Under the pieces are notes generated by a model. It did not search any database. It saw only the letters and a program-made list of their open reading frames with translations, and was not told the DNA's origin. The translations under genes and the position numbers were made by a program. A stretch of 64,000 bases of DNA from Actinoplanes lutulentus (lineage in GTDB: Bacteria > Actinomycetota > Actinomycetes > Mycobacteriales > Micromonosporaceae), in assembly GCF_003259845.1 (NCBI RefSeq), contig NZ_QLMJ01000026.1, forward strand, positions 122,996 to 186,995, given 5' to 3'. Below are positions 45,942 to 54,242 of the stretch, in pieces. Every line of letters begins with the position of its first letter. Positions within the stretch are counted from its first letter, which is position 1.

Positions 45942-47204
45942 TCAGAGAGCCAGTGGCCTGCTGGTACCCGCGTGGGAGTGCTCCCGAAACCCGTCTTTCG
46001 ATCTAATCAGATATAGAGGTGCCGCGATGGCCAGAACCACGCCGCCCGCGACGATCGCGGCCTGGGTCCCGGCACCGGCAGCGACGGCGGTCAACACGAT
46101 CGCGCCGATCGAGAAGCCGGGCTGGCCGACCATCGAATTCAGCGAGAGCAGGCTCGTCCGGAACTCGCCCTCCGCCTGCCGATGCAGCAGGCCGGCGTGC
46201 ACCGGGTTCGCCGCGCCGTGCACGGCGTAACAGAGCAGGAACGCGCCGATCAGGCCGGCCGGCCCGGCGAACAGTCCCATCCCGACGATCGTGACGCCCT
46301 GAACGATCTTCAACGTGAAACCGGCCCAGGCCGGACCGACCCGGCGGGCCAGCAGCGGAACGAGCGCGGCACCGGCCGCCGATGCCACCCAGGCCGCCGA
46401 GTTGACCGGGCCGAGCAGCGCGCCGGCCGCGTCCGAACTGGTGACCTCGCTGAGGCGGACCGCCATCAGCTTCTCGAAGGTCACCATGCCGAAGCTCCAG
46501 AAGAACTCGACCGCCAGGAGCGCGAGCACCACACGGGAGCCACGAGCCAGGCTGAGCGCCCCGCCGATCGCCGCCGGCACGCCACGGGCCGATGCGACGA
46601 ACGCCGCGAGACCACGGGCCGGGCGGTCCTCGGTCATCAGGAGCGCCACCGCGATCGTGCCGATCACGCTCATCCCGAGAGCGACGAACACCGGCACGGT
46701 CAGCGCGCTCACCGATCCGATCGGGCCGAGCCAGACCAGGCCGCCGCTGAGCAGTGCGGCACCGGCGATGGCGAGACCGAGCACCACGCCGCTGCGGGAC
46801 AGGCCGCCCTCGATGTCGGCCTCGGGATCGGCAGCCAGGGCATGATCGACGTACCACGCCTCGAGCGGGCCGCTGTCCAGCGCGCGGTAGATCCCCTGGA
46901 GCAGGTAGACCGTGGCGAACAGCGCGACCGTGTCGGCGAACGTCCAGATCGCCAGTGCCCCGACGTTGACCAGCCCGGCGATCAGCAGCACCGGCCGGCG
47001 GCCGACCGCGTCGGAGAGGCCACCGGTCGGCAGCTCCAGGACCAGGACTGTGATCCCCTGGATCGCCGCGACCGCACCGACCTGGGCGATGCTGAGCCCA
47101 CGCTCGAGCGGCAGCAGCACCACGACCGGGATCGTCAGCCCGACCGGGAACCAGCGCAGCCCGAGCAGGAACAGATAGCGGAAGCGAGCCTGCTCGACGG
47201 TCAT
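45942..47204 (-). CDS. MFS transporter
   Basis: A 420-residue major facilitator with about 12 hydrophobic segments. Between helices 2 and 3 is the MFS motif A variant GGLSDAVGRRPVL. Substrate not predictable; its pairing with an ArsR-type repressor suggests drug or metabolite efflux. Its start overlaps the stop of the upstream regulator gene by 4 bp, so the two form an operon. Confidence 0.88.
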   Translation of the reverse strand: MTVEQARFRYLFLLGLRWFPVGLTIPVVVLLPLERGLSIAQVGAVAAIQGITVLVLELPTGGLSDAVGRRPVLLIAGLVNVGALAIWTFADTVALFATVYLLQGIYRALDSGPLEAWYVDHALAADPEADIEGGLSRSGVVLGLAIAGAALLSGGLVWLGPIGSVSALTVPVFVALGMSVIGTIAVALLMTEDRPARGLAAFVASARGVPAAIGGALSLARGSRVVLALLAVEFFWSFGMVTFEKLMAVRLSEVTSSDAAGALLGPVNSAAWVASAAGAALVPLLARRVGPAWAGFTLKIVQGVTIVGMGLFAGPAGLIGAFLLCYAVHGAANPVHAGLLHRQAEGEFRTSLLSLNSMVGQPGFSIGAIVLTAVAAGAGTQAAIVAGGVVLAIAAPLYLIRSKDGFREHSHAGTSRPLAL

Positions 47205-47788
47205 CGCGATCCCTCCTGCGCCGGCGCGGCCGGCTTCGGCAGCGCGGCCAGATAGAGGCTGACCGGCTTGGCGCCCGGCCCGGGCTCATGCCGGGCGTGC
47301 CGCTCGACCACGGCCTCGATCTCGTCCATCAGGGCGCGCACCTGGGTGGGATCGAGGTTCAGCATGTAGTCGGAGAGCCCGCCGGTGTCGCGCCACTCCT
47401 CGCTCTCCGCAGACACCGCGCGCTGCCAGGCCTCGGCCAGCTCGACGAAGCGGTTGACCTGGAACGTCTCCAGCCACACCACGGCGGCCCGGGCATCCGG
47501 GTCGTCGTCGTACCCGGTGCGGCTCCAGCTCGACATCTCGTGCACGGCCCGCCACCAGCGCTGGCGCCCGCTGCCGGCCCGATCCTCCTCGGCGACCAGG
47601 CCGACCTCGGCGAGCTGTCGCAGGTGATAGCTGGTCGCGCCGGTGTTGGTGTCGAGGACCTCGGCCAGCTGGGTGGCGGTTTTCGGGCCCTCGCCGCGCA
47701 GCCGGCCGAGCAGCTGGATCCGCAGGGGATGAGCCAGCACACGGATCTGTCGATGGGTGAGTCGTACCTGACTCAGTTCGTCAGCCAT
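47201..47788 (-). CDS. ArsR-type winged-helix transcriptional regulator
   Basis: A 195-residue regulator. Residues ~10-75 form a winged helix (RQIRVLAHPLRIQLLGRLRGEGPKTATQLAEVLDTNTGATSYHLRQLAEVGLV), followed by an alpha-helical C-terminal region typical of the HTH_20 type; no metal-binding cysteine pair is seen, so metal sensing is unlikely. ATG 47788 (MADELSQVRL) was preferred to a start at 47824 because the region upstream contains a palindrome. Likely controls itself and the co-transcribed MFS gene. Confidence 0.88.
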   Translation of the reverse strand: MADELSQVRLTHRQIRVLAHPLRIQLLGRLRGEGPKTATQLAEVLDTNTGATSYHLRQLAEVGLVAEEDRAGSGRQRWWRAVHEMSSWSRTGYDDDPDARAAVVWLETFQVNRFVELAEAWQRAVSAESEEWRDTGGLSDYMLNLDPTQVRALMDEIEAVVERHARHEPGPGAKPVSLYLAALPKPAAPAQEGSR

Positions 47789-47791
47789 AAA

Positions 47792-47821
47792 TGCACAATA
47801 CTTATGCATAGAGTCTGTGCA
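47792..47821 (-). promoter_or_regulatory. Candidate operator of the ArsR-type regulator
   Basis: TGCACA (47792-47797) and TGTGCA (47816-47821) are inverted repeats around a central TATGCATA palindrome (47803-47810), ending 4 bp before the regulator start codon. Position and symmetry suit an autoregulatory site. Confidence 0.5.
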
Positions 47822-47920
47822 CAAGTTCTGTGGATAGATTTCAGTGGATGAGCCGGCCGGAGGTGTTCAGGCTTCACCCGTACCGTCTGGCCTGGATCTT
47901 GATCTGGCTCTTGATCTCTG

Positions 47921-47963
47921 GAAAAAAGAAGCCGGACCAGCTCGGGCAGCGAGCTGGTCCGGC
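47921..47963 (-). terminator. Strong intrinsic terminator of aspS
   Basis: GCCGGACCAGCTCG (47931-47944) and CGAGCTGGTCCGGC (47950-47963) form an exact 14-bp stem around a 5-nt loop; on the minus strand it is followed by TTCTTTTTTCC. It lies 29 bp past the aspS stop. Confidence 0.9.
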
Positions 47964-47992
47964 GTCCCGGTCGGCCGGGAATGCGTTAGAGA

Positions 47993-49795
47993 TCAGTTGG
48001 AGTGCTGGACCGGAGCGGCCTGGCCGTCCGTGCCCGGTGCGCCGGCGGCAGCCTTCGGCTTGGCGTCGATGCCGGCTTCGAGGCGCTGCTGCGTGGTGAT
48101 CGGCGTCGGCGCGGTGGTCAGCGGGTCGAAACCGCCGCGGGTCTTCGGGAACGCGATGACCTCACGGATCGACTCGTTGCCGGAGAGCAGCATGCAGGTG
48201 CGGTCCCAGCCCAGCGCGATGCCGGCGTGCGGCGGCGGGCCGTACTTGAAGGCTTCGAGCAGGAAGCCGAACTTGTCCGCGGCCTCGTCCGGCGTGATGC
48301 CGAGCAGGTCGAAGACGCGGCTCTGCACGTCGGCCCGGTGGATACGGACCGAGCCGCCACCGATCTCGTTGCCGTTCACGACGATGTCGTAGGCGTACGC
48401 CAGAGCGCGGTCCGGAGCGGTCTCGAAGTTGTCGATCCACTCGTCGTTCGGCGACGTGAAGGGGTGGTGAACGGCGGTCCAGCCACCGTCGTCCGTCTTT
48501 TCGAACATCGGAGCGTCGACCACCCAGCAGAACGCCCAGGTGCTCTCGTCGATCAGCTTGGCGCGCTTGGCGATCTCGATCCGGGCCGCGCCGAGCAGTT
48601 CCTGCGCGTCGCGGCGCTCGCTCGCGGCGGCGAAGAAGACGGCATCGCCCGGCTTCGCGCCGACCGCGTCCGCCAGGCCGGACAGGTGCTCGGGCGACAG
48701 GTTCTTGGCGACCGGGCCCTTCGGCTCACCGGTCTCGGCGTCGAGCACGACGTACGCGAGACCGCGCGCACCGCGGGCCTTCGCCCAGTCCTGCCAGCCG
48801 TCCAGTTCCTTACGCGTCTGCGAGGCGCCGCCCGGCATGACGACCGCACCGACGTAACCGCCGGCGTCGATCGCACCCGCGAACACCCGGAACGCGGTGC
48901 CACGGAGGTATTCGGTCAGCTCGACGAGTTCGACGCCGTACCGGAGGTCGGGCTTGTCGGAACCGTAGCGGTTCATCGCGTCGGTCCAGGTGATCCGCGG
49001 GATCGGCAGCTGCACCTGGTAATCGGCGAGCTCGCTCCACAGCTTGGCGACGATCTCCTCGCCGAGCGCGATGATGTCGTCCTGCGTGACGAACGACATC
49101 TCGATGTCGAGCTGGGTGAACTCCGGCTGGCGGTCGGCGCGGAAGTCCTCGTCCCGGTAACAACGGGCGATCTGGTAGTACCGCTCCATGCCGGCGACCA
49201 TCAGCAGCTGCTTGAACAGCTGCGGGGACTGCGGCAACGCGTACCACGTACCGGGCTGGAGGCGGACCGGGACCAGGAAGTCGCGGGCGCCCTCGGGCGT
49301 CGACCGGGTCAGGGTCGGCGTCTCGATCTCGTTGAAGTCGCGGGCGTGCAGGATCTCGCGGGCGATCTGGTTGGCGCGGCTGCGCAGGCGCAGTGCCTTC
49401 GACGGGCCGGACCGGCGCAGGTCGAGGTACCGGTACTTCAGCCGCAGGTCGTCGGCAGCGGTGATCGTGTCGTCGATCGGCAGCGGCAGCGGGGCCGCCT
49501 CGGAGAGGACGACCAGCTCGCTGGCGACCACCTCGATCGCACCGGTGGCCAGCTCAGGGTTCTCGTTGCCGTCCGGGCGGGCGTTGACCTCGCCGACGAC
49601 CTTCACGCAAAACTCGTTGCGCAGGGCGTGTGCGTCTTCCTCACGGAACACGACCTGGACCACGCCGGAGGCGTCACGGAGGTCGACGAAGATGACACCG
49701 CCGTGGTCGCGCCGGCGGGCAACCCACCCGGCGAGCGTCACCGTTGTGCCGGCGTCACTGGCGCGCAGTGTGCCGGCGTCATGGGTACGGATCAC
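47993..49795 (-). CDS. aspS: Aspartyl-tRNA synthetase
   Basis: Class IIb synthetase, 600 residues, bacterial type. N-terminal OB anticodon-binding domain (VTLAGWVARRRDHGGVIFVDLRDASGVVQVVF), catalytic domain with motif 2 (YYQIARCYRDEDFRADRQPEFTQLD), the bacterial GAD insertion (about 300-420) and motif 3 as AGIALGWDRTCMLL. It has a disordered Ala/Gly-rich C-terminal tail. Bacteria lacking AsnRS often use a non-discriminating AspRS; sequence alone does not tell here. Ends at a strong terminator. Confidence 0.97.
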   Translation of the reverse strand: MIRTHDAGTLRASDAGTTVTLAGWVARRRDHGGVIFVDLRDASGVVQVVFREEDAHALRNEFCVKVVGEVNARPDGNENPELATGAIEVVASELVVLSEAAPLPLPIDDTITAADDLRLKYRYLDLRRSGPSKALRLRSRANQIAREILHARDFNEIETPTLTRSTPEGARDFLVPVRLQPGTWYALPQSPQLFKQLLMVAGMERYYQIARCYRDEDFRADRQPEFTQLDIEMSFVTQDDIIALGEEIVAKLWSELADYQVQLPIPRITWTDAMNRYGSDKPDLRYGVELVELTEYLRGTAFRVFAGAIDAGGYVGAVVMPGGASQTRKELDGWQDWAKARGARGLAYVVLDAETGEPKGPVAKNLSPEHLSGLADAVGAKPGDAVFFAAASERRDAQELLGAARIEIAKRAKLIDESTWAFCWVVDAPMFEKTDDGGWTAVHHPFTSPNDEWIDNFETAPDRALAYAYDIVVNGNEIGGGSVRIHRADVQSRVFDLLGITPDEAADKFGFLLEAFKYGPPPHAGIALGWDRTCMLLSGNESIREVIAFPKTRGGFDPLTTAPTPITTQQRLEAGIDAKPKAAAGAPGTDGQAAPVQHSN

Positions 49796-49880
49796 GGAAA
49801 TGTCTCCTTACAGAGTTCGCGGGGCGCACCCGACATTCTGTCAGGCACGCCCCGCGCTGCGCGCCACGGGTTAGTCCGCG

Positions 49881-49960
49881 GTCAGGCCGGGCCGGTTGGT
49901 CCGGTCAGGCCGGGCCGGTTGGTCCGGTCAGGCCGGGCCGGTTGGTCCGGTCAGGCCGGG
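49881..49960. repeat. 23-bp tandem repeat downstream of aspS start region
   Basis: Three exact units (49881-49903, 49904-49926, 49927-49949) plus a partial fourth of GTCAGGCCGGGCCGGTTGG followed by TCCG. It begins about 85 bp upstream of aspS and its end overlaps the last codons of the neighbouring membrane-protein gene. Confidence 0.9.
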
Positions 49961-50919
49961 ACCTTCCACGACGTGGCTCGCAGGCCGGCGGTGCCGGTGC
50001 CGCCGACGTCGATGATCTCCACAAGCGCGAGCACCGCCGGCACTCCTGCGGTCAGCACGCACAACGCCGTCCCCCTCTTCACCTCCACGTCGGCACCCGG
50101 CCCGAGCGGGCTCGTCCGGATCGCCCGCAGGCAACCGGCAGCATCAGCGTCGGCGTTGTTCCGCTGGCTGCCTCCCTGCGCCCCGGCCCCCAGACTCAGC
50201 CGGGGCGGCTCGTCACCGCACCGGCTGTCGTACCGCAGGTCAGCCACCGCCTCCTGGGCGTCAGCCCGCGGTTCGTCCAGGTCCAGGAAGATCACCGCCG
50301 AACAGCCGACCTGCACCCGGAGCGGCTCTTTGGCATAGGCGACCGGGTACTCCTCGGGCTCCGGAGGCCGGTCGACCGGCACGGTGGCGACCGGTGCCGG
50401 CTGATGGGCCATGTTCTGCCCGGCCGCCCGCCAGGAGAAGTAGCCGGCCACCGCCGATATCAGCAGCGCGAGCACGCTGATCACAACGGCGACAACGACG
50501 GCTGCGCCGCCGCGTCGCTGGGCGGTGGGTTGCGGTTTGACCGCATTGAGCGGCTCGGTGGGCCCTTCCGGGAAGAGAGATTCACGGGTACGGGCATCGG
50601 TGTCACGAGTCCGCCAAGGCCGATCGTGACTGGTGTGAGCGGCGGGCGTTCCGGGGTTCCGTGGGCTGTTCGAATGCTCGGCGGTCACCGGCGTCCCCTG
50701 GGTCGGCGCGTGGGCTGGCGGGCGGGTCGGCGCGTGGGCTGGCGGGCGGGTCGGCGGGTGGGTCGGCGGGTGAGCTGGCGGGTGGGTCGGCGCGTGGTGG
50801 ACAGGTATGTGCTGAACGGGCGCGCCCTGGATCACGGTGTGTCGTCGGGGATAGGGCGAGTTCTCGGCAGGGAGGTTGGGATTCGCGGGCGGGTTGTCGG
50901 CTGCACGGAAAGCGGGCAT
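49951..50919 (-). CDS. Single-pass membrane protein with His/Pro/Thr repeat region, function unknown
   Basis: A 322-residue protein. Residues ~40-75 are repeats of PPTHPPTRPPAHAP encoded by 24-bp DNA repeats; a charged segment follows, then one membrane helix (about 139-161, GAAVVVAVVISVLALLISAVAGYF). The C-terminal ~155 residues are predicted extracytoplasmic, with four cysteines (VQVGCSAV, DSRCGDE, AAGCLRA, TALCVLT) that may pair as disulfides. No family recognised. Its stop lies in a 23-bp tandem repeat. The layout, disordered cytoplasmic part then TM then Cys-bearing domain, parallels the giant gene at 40215-43982. Confidence 0.7.
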   Translation of the reverse strand: MPAFRAADNPPANPNLPAENSPYPRRHTVIQGAPVQHIPVHHAPTHPPAHPPTHPPTRPPAHAPTRPPAHAPTQGTPVTAEHSNSPRNPGTPAAHTSHDRPWRTRDTDARTRESLFPEGPTEPLNAVKPQPTAQRRGGAAVVVAVVISVLALLISAVAGYFSWRAAGQNMAHQPAPVATVPVDRPPEPEEYPVAYAKEPLRVQVGCSAVIFLDLDEPRADAQEAVADLRYDSRCGDEPPRLSLGAGAQGGSQRNNADADAAGCLRAIRTSPLGPGADVEVKRGTALCVLTAGVPAVLALVEIIDVGGTGTAGLRATSWKVPA

Positions 50920-51232
50920 GGCAGACTCCGGCGGCGCATAGGGGAAAAAGCATCATCGACGCTTGACCAGCGTAAACAGGCATTATCTCGATGAACCATC
51001 CCCCGCCGAGGCGACCCATCGCATGGATGATTTCCCATGCCCGTTCCGTCACCCGACCCAGCGGAGCAATCGACCAAGCCGTCATCCACAAGCAGGAGAA
51101 TCCACCGCCGTCACGCGAACGGCACCTCCCAGCCGACGCCGCACCGCCCTACCCTGCGGATCGACCTCCATCAGGGCATGACCGGCGTGGCCGGGTGCTT
51201 GCCGTGAGGCCGCGCCCCTATGGTGCCGCCTC
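50920..51232. other. Intergenic interval without a supported gene
   Basis: About 310 bp between two minus-strand genes. Open frames on both strands lack family similarity and ribosome-binding sites, and overlap each other. It presumably holds the promoter of the 49951-50919 gene and the 3' end of the comB-like transcript; I see no convincing hairpin. Confidence 0.5.
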
Positions 51233-52009
51233 CTATGAGGCCGCACTCCTATGAGGCGCGCGGAACCAGCCCTCGCGCAGGACTGGCACCGCGGTGCTCA
51301 CGCCAGCCGCGGCGGCCACCTCCACATCCGCCCGGAAGCCACCGGCGATCAGCTCCCGTCCGGAAGCCGTCTCCGCCACAGCACCCGGCAGATCACCGGC
51401 AACCGCGCGATAGGCCGCGACCGCCGCACCCGCCTCCGGCGAGAACCCGGCCGCCGGCTCACCACTCCCGCTGAGGAAGTGCAGGAACGCCCCAGCTCCC
51501 CACAGGTCCTCGACCGCCGGGCGCAGCGAGCCGTCCGGCCACCGCTCCCCCGCCGCGACGACGGCCACGGGCTGGCCGGCCGCTTGTTCCCGTACCCACG
51601 CGGCGGCCGCACCCGCGTTCCGCAGGCTGACCCCGACGACCGTGGCGCCCGTCGCGGCGAGACCCGCCGAGATCGCGGAGCCGTTCGGCGACGGCAGCAC
51701 CAGCCGATCGATCCGACGCCGGGAAGCGGCCTCCACGATCGTCGCCGGCGAGAGGCTCACCTGCCCCGGCCCGGCCGCCGAGCGGCCCACCGCCAGAACG
51801 GCCTGATGTCGTGCCGCCGCCTCGGCCGCCGAGTCGTCCCGCCAGGGGTACGGCAACACGGCGGCTCCCTGCTCGACCGCCACTGTCAGCGCGGTCGTGA
51901 ACGAGAGCACGTCCACCACCGCGACCAGAGCCGCCCCGGGCGCGATCGCCGATGCGCCGACCGGCCCCCAGTCGAATCGGACCTCGTAGTCGCCCTGCCC
52001 GAACACCAT
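51233..52009 (-). CDS. 2-phosphosulfolactate phosphatase family protein (ComB-like)
   Basis: A 258-residue Mg-dependent phosphatase of the ComB family. Seen: VVDVLSFTTALTVAVEQGA, VLPSPNGSAISAG and AAGERWPDGSLRPAVEDLWGAG, the family's conserved blocks. In methanogens ComB makes sulfolactate for coenzyme M; in bacteria lacking that pathway the substrate is unknown. ATG 52009 has GAGGA about 8 nt upstream. It is 45 bp downstream of the amino acid deaminase gene and likely co-transcribed with it, so its true substrate may belong to that pathway. Confidence 0.85.
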   Translation of the reverse strand: MVFGQGDYEVRFDWGPVGASAIAPGAALVAVVDVLSFTTALTVAVEQGAAVLPYPWRDDSAAEAAARHQAVLAVGRSAAGPGQVSLSPATIVEAASRRRIDRLVLPSPNGSAISAGLAATGATVVGVSLRNAGAAAAWVREQAAGQPVAVVAAGERWPDGSLRPAVEDLWGAGAFLHFLSGSGEPAAGFSPEAGAAVAAYRAVAGDLPGAVAETASGRELIAGGFRADVEVAAAAGVSTAVPVLREGWFRAPHRSAAS

Positions 52010-52054
52010 GATCACCGTCCTCGGAAGACCTCAGAAGACCTCAGAAGTCACAAG

Positions 52055-53245
52055 TCAGAAATAGGTGTGCAGAACATCGACCACCCGCCGGTCCTCGTCC
52101 ACCACCGGGATGTCACGCCACTTGTCGAACGCTGTACACGGATGCGAGATCCCGAAACGGATCAGGTCGCCGGGAATGAGCTCAGCCCCGTCCAGCTCCA
52201 GGTACGTGTGATGGTCGTTCAGCTTCGTGACCCGGACCCCTGCAGCCGGCCGCACCGCCCCGCCGGCCGCACGGACCTCGAGTGGCACCGGCAGCCCTTC
52301 GTCGAACGGCGCATCCCGCTTACCCATCCCCGCGATGGCGAGCCCCGGCTCCGGCGCGGACACCACCTGCGCCCAGATCTCCAGCGCCGCATCGAGCGGC
52401 CCCTCCTCCGGCACCCGGACGAACGGAGTCCGTTCCCGGTAGAACCCGTCGTCGTGAGTCACCGACGCCCCACTTCTCACGATCACCCGGACCTGCGGGC
52501 CGAGCCGGCCGAAACGGTCGATCACCCGGTCGAACCAGGCGCTGCCGCCGGCCGAGACCCATGGTCGCTCCGCGAGCAGACCCGCTTTCGCCAGGCGCTC
52601 CACCCCGTCGACAAGCCGGTCGAGGTACGCGTCAACCCCGGCTTGATCGGGCAGCTGCCCTTCGTAGCCCGTCACACCGACCAGCTCAAGACCCGGCGCC
52701 GCCGCAACCGCCTGAGCCACCGCTTCCAACTCGTCCAAACTGCGCACCCCGGTACGCCCACCCGCGTGCCCGAGTTCCACGAAGATCCGCAACGGCCCGC
52801 CGGTGACGGCCGCCGCCTCGACCCCGGCGACCGAGTCGACCTGGAAGTAGACCTCCCACCCCGCGCCGGACTCCCGGGCCAGCCAGGACAACGCCGCCGG
52901 ATCGAGAACCTCGTTGGCGATCAGAACCCGCTCGACCCCGAGCCGCCTCAGCACCAGAGCCTGGTTGGGCGTCGCCACGGTCATCCCCCACGCACCCGCC
53001 CGGAGCTGAGCATCGAGCAGACCCGGCGCCATGGTCGTCTTGGCGTGCGGCGCGAAGTCCACCCCGTGCCGCCGGCAGTACGCCGCCATCGTGGCGATGT
53101 TCGTCTCCACTGCCGCACGCCGCACCACCAGGAGCGGCCAGGTGAAGCCGCCGCCGAAGATGCTCGGCTGCTCCTCCGCGATCCGCTCGGCGCTCCAGGT
53201 CTCGTCCGGCGACCAGAACCCTTTGCTCCGCCAGTCGATCGTCAC
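52055..53245 (-). CDS. PLP-dependent D-amino acid deaminase (D-serine dehydratase-like, alanine racemase fold)
   Basis: A fold-type III PLP enzyme of 396 residues. The N-terminal alanine-racemase-like barrel has the Schiff-base Lys69 in FAPHAKTTM; the C-terminal beta domain has the metal pair His368 and Cys370 in SHPCTAFDKW, as in eukaryotic-type zinc D-serine dehydratases (DSD1). Such enzymes deaminate D-serine or other D-amino acids through 2-aminoacrylate-type enamines, or act as D-threonine aldolases. The GTG 53245 (TIDWRSKGFW) lies 5 nt after GGAGG; a longer frame to 53329 would overlap the divergent kinase gene start. Confidence 0.85.
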   Translation of the reverse strand: MTIDWRSKGFWSPDETWSAERIAEEQPSIFGGGFTWPLLVVRRAAVETNIATMAAYCRRHGVDFAPHAKTTMAPGLLDAQLRAGAWGMTVATPNQALVLRRLGVERVLIANEVLDPAALSWLARESGAGWEVYFQVDSVAGVEAAAVTGGPLRIFVELGHAGGRTGVRSLDELEAVAQAVAAAPGLELVGVTGYEGQLPDQAGVDAYLDRLVDGVERLAKAGLLAERPWVSAGGSAWFDRVIDRFGRLGPQVRVIVRSGASVTHDDGFYRERTPFVRVPEEGPLDAALEIWAQVVSAPEPGLAIAGMGKRDAPFDEGLPVPLEVRAAGGAVRPAAGVRVTKLNDHHTYLELDGAELIPGDLIRFGISHPCTAFDKWRDIPVVDEDRRVVDVLHTYF

Positions 53246-53304
53246 CGTGGCCTCCACTCGCTCGTCGGCGCCGGGCGTTGTCGCCGGCTGCGAAACTGCA
53301 CCCC

Positions 53305-54225
53305 GTGGTCGAAATTCCGCTCCCCGCATCCTTCACCCGTGCGGTCGAACAATCCTGGGGCCCGGCCGGACGGCGTTGGCTGGGCGTGCTCCCCGCGCTC
53401 GCCGAGCAGGTCGCCCAGGACTGGGAGCTGACGCTCGACGGCCGGCTCCCGCTGAGCATGAACTGGGTGACCCGGGCACGCCGGGCGGACGGCACTCCGG
53501 CGGTGCTCAAGATGGGCGTACCGGAAGGTGGTCATCTGGCGGACGAGGCCGCCGCGCTGGGGTTTTTCGCCGGGCGCGGCGCCGTCGCCGTGCTGGCGCG
53601 CGATGACGCCCGTGGCGCGCTCCTGCTGGAGGAGGCCCGGCCGGGCACACCGGCGACCGCTCTGGTACCGGCTGACGACGAGGCGGCGACCGCCGCGCTG
53701 ATCAGCGTGATCCGCAGGCTGCACCGGCCCGCGCCCGAGAGCATCAACCTGCCGGAGCTGGCCGGCCGGATCGCATCGTTCGAGCAGCACCTGGACCGGT
53801 TTCCCGGCGACGATCCGCTGCCGCGGAGTCTGGTCGAGCGTGGCGCTCAGGTTTTCGCCGAGCTCTGCGCCACCGCCACCGAGCGGGTGGTGCTGCACGG
53901 CGACCTGCATCACGACAACGTGCTCGCCGCGGACCGGGAGCCGTGGCTGGCGATCGACCCGCACGGTGTCGTCGGCGACCCCGGTTACGAGGTCGGGGCG
54001 CTGCTGTACAACCCGGACCCGCAGAGCCCCGACGACGGCGTGCTCGACCTGCTCCCGGCCCGGATCGAGCAGCTCGCCGACGGTCTCGGCATGCCCGCCG
54101 AGCGGGTGATCGGGTGGGGTTTCGCCCAGGCGGTGCTGTCCGAGGTGTGGACGTTCGAAGGCTCCGGGAAGGACCACATGCGCTCTCTTCGCGTGGCGCA
54201 TCGGCTGCTGCCACTGCTGCCCTGA
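53305..54225 (+). CDS. Aminoglycoside phosphotransferase-fold kinase (APH(6)/streptomycin 6-kinase-like)
   Basis: A 306-residue protein kinase-like small-molecule kinase. Seen: an ATP-contact lysine region (GTPAVLKMGVP), the catalytic loop HGDLHHDN (198-205, Asp200) and the metal-binding IDPHGVVGDPGYE (Asp218), the pattern of the APH(6)/hydroxyurea phosphotransferase group. Despite the name, chromosomal members often phosphorylate unknown metabolites. Start GTG 53305, leaving a 59-bp divergent promoter gap to the deaminase gene. Resistance function is not implied by sequence alone. Confidence 0.85.
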   Translation: MVEIPLPASFTRAVEQSWGPAGRRWLGVLPALAEQVAQDWELTLDGRLPLSMNWVTRARRADGTPAVLKMGVPEGGHLADEAAALGFFAGRGAVAVLARDDARGALLLEEARPGTPATALVPADDEAATAALISVIRRLHRPAPESINLPELAGRIASFEQHLDRFPGDDPLPRSLVERGAQVFAELCATATERVVLHGDLHHDNVLAADREPWLAIDPHGVVGDPGYEVGALLYNPDPQSPDDGVLDLLPARIEQLADGLGMPAERVIGWGFAQAVLSEVWTFEGSGKDHMRSLRVAHRLLPLLP

Positions 54226-54242
54226 TCCCGCCATGCGCCTGA

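Noticed and set aside
50603..51091. 162-codon minus-strand frame upstream of the His/Pro-repeat protein
   Set aside because: It overlaps that gene out of frame and has no recognisable domain or ribosome-binding site.
53305..54225. Aminoglycoside resistance gene
   Set aside because: The fold is APH-like, but the chromosomal catabolic context and the broad substrate range of the family do not support naming it as a resistance determinant.
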